A DNA stretch of 64,000 bases, taken from the NCBI RefSeq assembly GCF_016862515.1, contig NZ_BONC01000033.1, positions 33,778 through 97,777 of the forward strand. Direction: 5' to 3'. Under the pieces are notes generated by a model that was not told the origin of the DNA, ran no database searches, and saw only the letters and a program-made list of their open reading frames with translations. Made by a program: the position numbers and the translations under genes. Shown piece by piece: positions 60,358 to 64,000 of the stretch. How positions within the stretch are numbered: the first letter of the stretch is position 1; each line of letters opens with the position of its first letter. Source of the stretch: Asanoa iriomotensis (GTDB lineage Bacteria > Actinomycetota > Actinomycetes > Mycobacteriales > Micromonosporaceae).

Positions 60358-62016
60358 CTAGAGCTTTACGGTGTCGTCCGAGACAGCGGGTTCCGGTCGG
60401 CGGCGCCGGTACCACCAGGTCACCAGCACCAGGGCCAGCAGGAGCGTGCCGATCACGGCGATGGAGAGCACCGAGCCCATGCCCATGTCGTCGGACGCCG
60501 CGGCGGCGGCCGGCGAGAGGGCCGGTGCCGGCGAACCGTCGTCACCGGGCTGCACGGTCGCGCCCGGGCCGGCGTTCGCGTTCGGGTCGCTCGACCCGGC
60601 TGCGGCACCACCGTTGACCGCGCCCACGTTGGGCAGGGCCACGTACGGGAACTGGTCGCCGAACTGGTTGTCGTTCCCGTCCACCTTGTCGCCGGCGGCG
60701 AGCGCGTCGACGAGCTGACCGGTCTGCGCCGCACCCTCGACCGCCTGGATGGAGATGTCCACCGCGTCGTCGGTCAGCCGGCGGCCGTTCGGGAAGCCCT
60801 GCAGGTCGCCACCGAGCACGCCGAGCCGGTTGGGCTGGTCGGCGACCGGGACGCCCAGGTTGAGCCGGAGCATCTCGGAGGGCCGGAACCGCTTGGGGTT
60901 CACGTCCTTGTTGTTCAGCTGCGAGTTGAGGTCGGCCTTGATCGGACCGTTGGCCTTGGTGGTGATGCCGGTCAGGAAGATCTCGACCAGGTCGTTGCGC
61001 GGCGTCGCCGGCGCGGGCACGCCGTAGATCTGCTCGATCAGCTTCGGCAACTCGGGGTCGGTGACCCGCTTGACGACGGCCGGGATGCCGGCGTCCTTGT
61101 CCGGGGAGATCGAGTTGAACGCGTCCTTCAGGTTCGCCGGCACGACGACCTCGTTGACCAGCGGGTTGCCGAGCCGCGAGACCTGCACCCGCTCGCCGCG
61201 GATGCCGTTGGTGCTCTGGCCGGTGACCCGCACCTTGGCGCGGTCGGTGGTGGTCCAGATGCCGACGACCGGGTTGCGGTTGGCGTCGCCGCGCAGGGCG
61301 ACGTCCTTGAAGGGCACCTGCAGCGCGATGGTGTTGACGTTGTAGCCGGCCAGCGTGTCCTGACCGGTCTCGCTCAGGTCGCCGCCGTACAGCAGGTCGA
61401 AGACCCGCAGGTCGAGGAAGAACGGGTCGTCTGCCTGGCCGGCGAACAGCTTCCAGCCACCGTCGAGCTGGATGGTGGCCTCGTCACGGAGCTTCTGGTA
61501 GTCCGGCATCGAGGCGTTGCCGATGCGGGACGGCGCGACCGGCGCGTTGCTGATCCGGGTCTTGAACGGCCCGCCGTTGAACGACGACTCGAGCGTGTAG
61601 GTCTGCTTGAACAGAAGGTTGGGATCGTCGAACGAGTCGACGGGCCCGTTGTTGTAGAGGAACGTCGAGCCGCCGCGCTTGTCGACGTTCTTGAACGTCC
61701 ACCGGAACACCGCGTCGGCCTTGGCATCGCCGTCGTTGTCGATGTTGATGTTGTAGGCCGCGTCCGTCGCGAACGGGTAGAAGTTCGGACCGCCGTTGGG
61801 CTCCTCGAACGGGATCCAGTTGGCCACGAACGTCACGTAGTCCGGCCGCTCCGGGCTGACGAACGCGTACAGGTCGGTGTTGTCGGCGGCCGGATCGCTG
61901 GCGATCAGCGGCGCCTCGCGGTGGCTGGACGCCACCGACGTCTGCGGCCCGAAGGTCGCGAGCGCGATGCCGCTCACGGCGAGCGCCGCGAGGATCGCGC
62001 GGGTCTTCCTGGTCAT
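60358..62016 (-). CDS. DUF4331 secreted/anchored protein
   Basis: Exported protein of 552 aa. Signal peptide 1-29 (MTRKTRAILAALAVSGIALA) is followed by SSHREAPLIASDPAADNTDLYAFVSPE, the diagnostic start of DUF4331. FVANWIPFEEPNGGPNFYPF, VFRWTF and NDLVEIFLTGI are other family blocks. A Ser/Pro/Ala-rich stalk and a C-terminal TM helix with WWYRRRRPE tail (about 515-545) anchor it to the cell surface. GGGAGGAC precedes ATG 62016. It heads the leftward cluster with TPR, Ni/Co transporter and sigK. Biochemical role is unknown. Confidence 0.92.
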   Translation of the reverse strand: MTRKTRAILAALAVSGIALATFGPQTSVASSHREAPLIASDPAADNTDLYAFVSPERPDYVTFVANWIPFEEPNGGPNFYPFATDAAYNINIDNDGDAKADAVFRWTFKNVDKRGGSTFLYNNGPVDSFDDPNLLFKQTYTLESSFNGGPFKTRISNAPVAPSRIGNASMPDYQKLRDEATIQLDGGWKLFAGQADDPFFLDLRVFDLLYGGDLSETGQDTLAGYNVNTIALQVPFKDVALRGDANRNPVVGIWTTTDRAKVRVTGQSTNGIRGERVQVSRLGNPLVNEVVVPANLKDAFNSISPDKDAGIPAVVKRVTDPELPKLIEQIYGVPAPATPRNDLVEIFLTGITTKANGPIKADLNSQLNNKDVNPKRFRPSEMLRLNLGVPVADQPNRLGVLGGDLQGFPNGRRLTDDAVDISIQAVEGAAQTGQLVDALAAGDKVDGNDNQFGDQFPYVALPNVGAVNGGAAAGSSDPNANAGPGATVQPGDDGSPAPALSPAAAAASDDMGMGSVLSIAVIGTLLLALVLVTWWYRRRRPEPAVSDDTVKL

Positions 62017-62148
62017 CTCTGTCCTCCCGTCAGGGGGTTCCTGCGCGAGGACTTCGGTGCGGCCCAGGGCGTCGGACTGGTCGGAGTCGGGTTGCCGTCA
62101 CCGACCAATCCGCCGGCCCCGCTGCTGCGAATAGCGGCATCCGCAGGA

Positions 62149-62283
62149 GTGCGGCGTCGGTTTCTGGTCATCGACGCCGACGGGGCGGCCCGTTCGGATC
62201 ACCAGCCCGACCAGCCACTCCAGTTCGCGATGAACCGGATCAGCGAGGCCGAGTTCGAGGCGGGCTGCGCCGGGCCCGCCTAG
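62149..62283 (+). CDS. Possible small protein (44 aa)
   Basis: Short reading frame from GTG 62149 to TAG 62283 in the 277-nt gap between DUF4331 and DUF488, reading VRRRFLVIDADGAARSDHQ and ending in CAGPA. AGGAG overlaps the GTG, so its ribosome site is poor. It could be a remnant or a real small protein; nothing is recognised. The rest of the gap (62017-62148) shows only the DUF4331 promoter side. Confidence 0.3.
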   Translation: MRRRFLVIDADGAARSDHQPDQPLQFAMNRISEAEFEAGCAGPA

Positions 62284-62293
62284 GTTGGGAGAC

Positions 62294-62629
62294 ATGCGGC
62301 TGCGACGGGTGTACGACGAGACGGGGCCCGACGACGGCACCCGCGTGCTGGTCGACCGGATCTGGCCGCGCGGCGTACGCAGGGGCAGCTTCGACGAATG
62401 GCTCAAGGACGTGGCGCCCTCGACGGAACTGCGCGACTGGTACGGCCACGACCCGACCAAGTTCACCGAGTTCCGCCGCCGCTACCTGGCCGAGCTGAAG
62501 CTACCCGCCCAGTCGCGGGCGCTGGCGCAGCTCCGGAAGCTCGAGAAGAGCGGCACCGTCACCGTGCTCACCGCGACCAAAGAGGCCGACATCAGCCACG
62601 CGAAGATCCTCGTCGACCTGCTGCATTAG
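62294..62629 (+). CDS. DUF488 family protein
   Basis: Small protein of 111 aa with the DUF488 pattern: RRVYDE near the start, RVLVDRIWPRGVRRGSFDEWLKDVAPSTELRDWYGHDP, FRRRYLAEL and VTVLTATKEADISHAKIL. Family function is unknown; a nucleic-acid or nucleotide role has been suggested by others, not shown here. ATG 62294 is placed 4-5 nt after GGGAGA. Its TAG stop is the first part of a long inverted repeat. Confidence 0.9.
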   Translation: MRLRRVYDETGPDDGTRVLVDRIWPRGVRRGSFDEWLKDVAPSTELRDWYGHDPTKFTEFRRRYLAELKLPAQSRALAQLRKLEKSGTVTVLTATKEADISHAKILVDLLH

Positions 62630-62702
62630 GTCGTGTCTCGTGGATCAGGGCGCCGCGCCGCCGGGCCCAGGCGGACCACCCTGATCCACGAGACACGACC
62701 TA
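62627..62702. repeat. Perfect 24-bp inverted repeat after DUF488
   Basis: Arms 62627-62650 and 62679-62702 (TAGGTCGTGTCTCGTGGATC then AGGG, and complement) are perfect, with a 28-nt GC-rich loop. The left arm includes the DUF488 stop codon. It probably works as a terminator; the sequence differs from the GGAACGG family seen elsewhere in the window. Confidence 0.85.
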
Positions 62703-62819
62703 GCCGCGCCACACGATCGGGTTCACCACCTGTCCCTCGGACCAGCGACAGGTATTTCCGGCAGCGTGGCGTGCTCCTAGTGTCGACCAGCGTCCCTCCG
62801 ACCTGGTGGCGGTGACCCC

Positions 62820-63977
62820 ATGACCAGCACCCTTCCTGTCCGCACCGAGCCGCCGATGGCACTTACGCCGCCGGCCGCCGAACCTGTCGCGACGCCCGTC
62901 GGTGGCCCGGCCCGCTCCGGTTGGCGGGAGGCGACGCTGACGCGGGCCAAGGAGATCGAGTCGCTCGCCGAGTGGATCCGGGCCGGCGCGACCGAGCGTC
63001 CGCCGGGCTGCGAGGTGCTGCTCGACGCGATCCGGGCCCACCTGGCCGCCGCGCGCGGTGCCGCGCTGCGCCGGGGGCGCGGCGGCGCGCCGATCGAGCG
63101 GGCCCGCACCAACCTGGACGCGGCCGAGGCCCTGCTGCTCGACATCGCGCCGCCCTGGTACCTGCTCGGCACCATCCCCAGCGTGCTCGGCCACGCCCAG
63201 CGGCACCTGATCCCGACGGACCCGCGCCGCCGGCAGATCGAGCGGGTCGCGCAGGCCCTCGGCATCACCAACTCGCAGCAGCGGGTGACGTCCGAGGAAC
63301 GGCTGGTCATCGTGGCCCGCGAGCGCGGCTCGATCGCGGCCGTGCTGCGGGCGGCCAGTTCGGCGGCGCATCGCGAGCTGGTGCGCCTGCGCAGCTTCCG
63401 CAACGTGGTCGTGGCCACCACGGTCGTGCTGGCGACGCTCGTGGTCGCCGTGGCGGTCGCGGGGTTCGTGCGGCCCGAGATGGTCCCGCTCTGCTTCGCA
63501 CCCGAGGACGGCGGCCAGGCGATCGTCGTCTGCCCGACCCGGCAGTCCGCTCCGTTCCCGGCCGCGGCCCGGTCGGCCGACGCCAGCCTGGCGCAGAACA
63601 TCGACCTGGCAACCGCCGGCACGGTACGGCCGTACGACGCGCTGCTGATCCTGGTCATCGGCCTGATCGCGGCGGCGGTGGCAGCGGCGGCTGCGGTGCG
63701 CGGCATCCGTGGCTCGTCCGAGCGCTACGGCGTGCCGGTCGCGCTCGCCCTCCTCAAGCTGCCGACCGGCGCGCTGACCGCGTTCCTCGGCCTGCTGCTC
63801 ATGCGCGGCCAGTTCGTGCCGGGCCTGAGCGCCCTGGACACGTCGGCGCAGATCCTCGCCTGGGCACTGGTCTTCGGCTACGCGCAGCAGTTGTTCACGC
63901 GCCTGGTCGACCAGCAGGGCCACGCGGTGCTGGACTCCGTGCGCGGCGCCAACACCGCGCCGGTGACCCCGCCGTAG
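62820..63977 (+). CDS. Membrane protein of unknown function
   Basis: Protein of 385 aa. A helical cytoplasmic N-terminal part (1-195), with GWREATLTRAKEIESLAEWIRAGA and a PPWYLLGTIPSVLGHAQRHLIP segment, is followed by TM helices at about 199-219, 278-298, 308-328 and 338-358. The extracytoplasmic loop between TM1 and TM2 includes two Cys (PLCFAP, IVVCPT) that may form a disulfide. I do not recognise the family. It sits alone after the 62627-62702 repeat. Confidence 0.75.
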   Translation: MTSTLPVRTEPPMALTPPAAEPVATPVGGPARSGWREATLTRAKEIESLAEWIRAGATERPPGCEVLLDAIRAHLAAARGAALRRGRGGAPIERARTNLDAAEALLLDIAPPWYLLGTIPSVLGHAQRHLIPTDPRRRQIERVAQALGITNSQQRVTSEERLVIVARERGSIAAVLRAASSAAHRELVRLRSFRNVVVATTVVLATLVVAVAVAGFVRPEMVPLCFAPEDGGQAIVVCPTRQSAPFPAAARSADASLAQNIDLATAGTVRPYDALLILVIGLIAAAVAAAAAVRGIRGSSERYGVPVALALLKLPTGALTAFLGLLLMRGQFVPGLSALDTSAQILAWALVFGYAQQLFTRLVDQQGHAVLDSVRGANTAPVTPP

Positions 63978-64000
63978 GACGCGGCGGGCGGGCGCCGAAG

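Overview
This is a high-GC, densely packed chromosomal window. GTG starts and 4-nt ATGA/GTGA overlaps are frequent, and almost every codon ends in G or C. Gene content (an HSL-type esterase, a SigE-like ECF factor with a PD40 partner, SigK with a ZAS anti-sigma factor, GT39 mannosyltransferase, a large LuxR-AAA regulator, a DUF4331 module and CBM2-tailed secreted proteins) fits a filamentous actinobacterium, most likely Micromonosporaceae. That assignment is inferred from gene content and base composition; no rRNA or other marker gene is present. I saw no tRNA, rRNA, CRISPR array, transposase or prophage. No gene-free stretch exceeds about 280 nt.

Layout. 1-2.7 kb: an ABC ATPase (cut by the window edge) divergent from a two-component pair. 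2.7-7.3 kb: a leftward operon of methyltransferase, MFS, DUF2625 and GH36 alpha-galactosidase. 7.3-8.4 kb: acylphosphatase and an SDR. 8.4-10.8 kb: cydAB behind two palindromes. 10.9-16.5 kb: an L-fucose/L-fuconate oxidation cluster (dehydratase, SDR, aldo-keto reductase, lactonase, GntR regulator) plus an unassigned protein, with three copies of one palindromic operator. 16.5-17.4 kb: an erm 23S rRNA methyltransferase preceded by an 11-codon leader peptide with an RIR motif and attenuator-like hairpins. 17.3-24.3 kb: VOC and WYL genes, a geranylgeranyl-reductase-like flavoprotein, a BBE-type oxidase, YccF, and a DHA2 exporter with its TetR regulator.

24.3-30.8 kb holds a divergent catabolic locus: CaiB CoA-transferase, citryl-CoA-lyase-like protein, LigB-like and LigA-like dioxygenase subunits, an MDR reductase, an amidohydrolase and an IclR regulator. 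The enzyme combination does not match a pathway I can name and is the best candidate for an undescribed system. 30.8-37.4 kb: an ECF sigma/PD40 pair, a mannosyltransferase, MarR, a double-RCK membrane protein and KptA. 37.5-45.3 kb: a membrane metalloprotease, APC and MFS transporters, a DUF5937-like ArsR regulator, a DinB-like protein, an esterase and an RbsD/FucU protein.

45.4-53 kb: TAT-exported PhoX behind a PHO-box-like repeat, a LAL-type regulator divergent from an Asp-nucleophile hydrolase, and a secreted sugar dehydrogenase fused to CBM2. 53-56 kb: an ECF sigma factor with a CU044_5270-type partner, a D-threonine-aldolase-like enzyme and a PNKP-like phosphatase. 56-62 kb: anti-sigma factor, SigK, a His-rich Ni/Co transporter, a TPR protein and DUF4331, all leftward. 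62-64 kb: DUF488, a long perfect inverted repeat and a membrane protein of unknown function.

The intergenic regions carry several long perfect inverted repeats. Three of them share the core GGAACGG(T/A)CCGTT, which suggests a dispersed palindromic element family in this genome.
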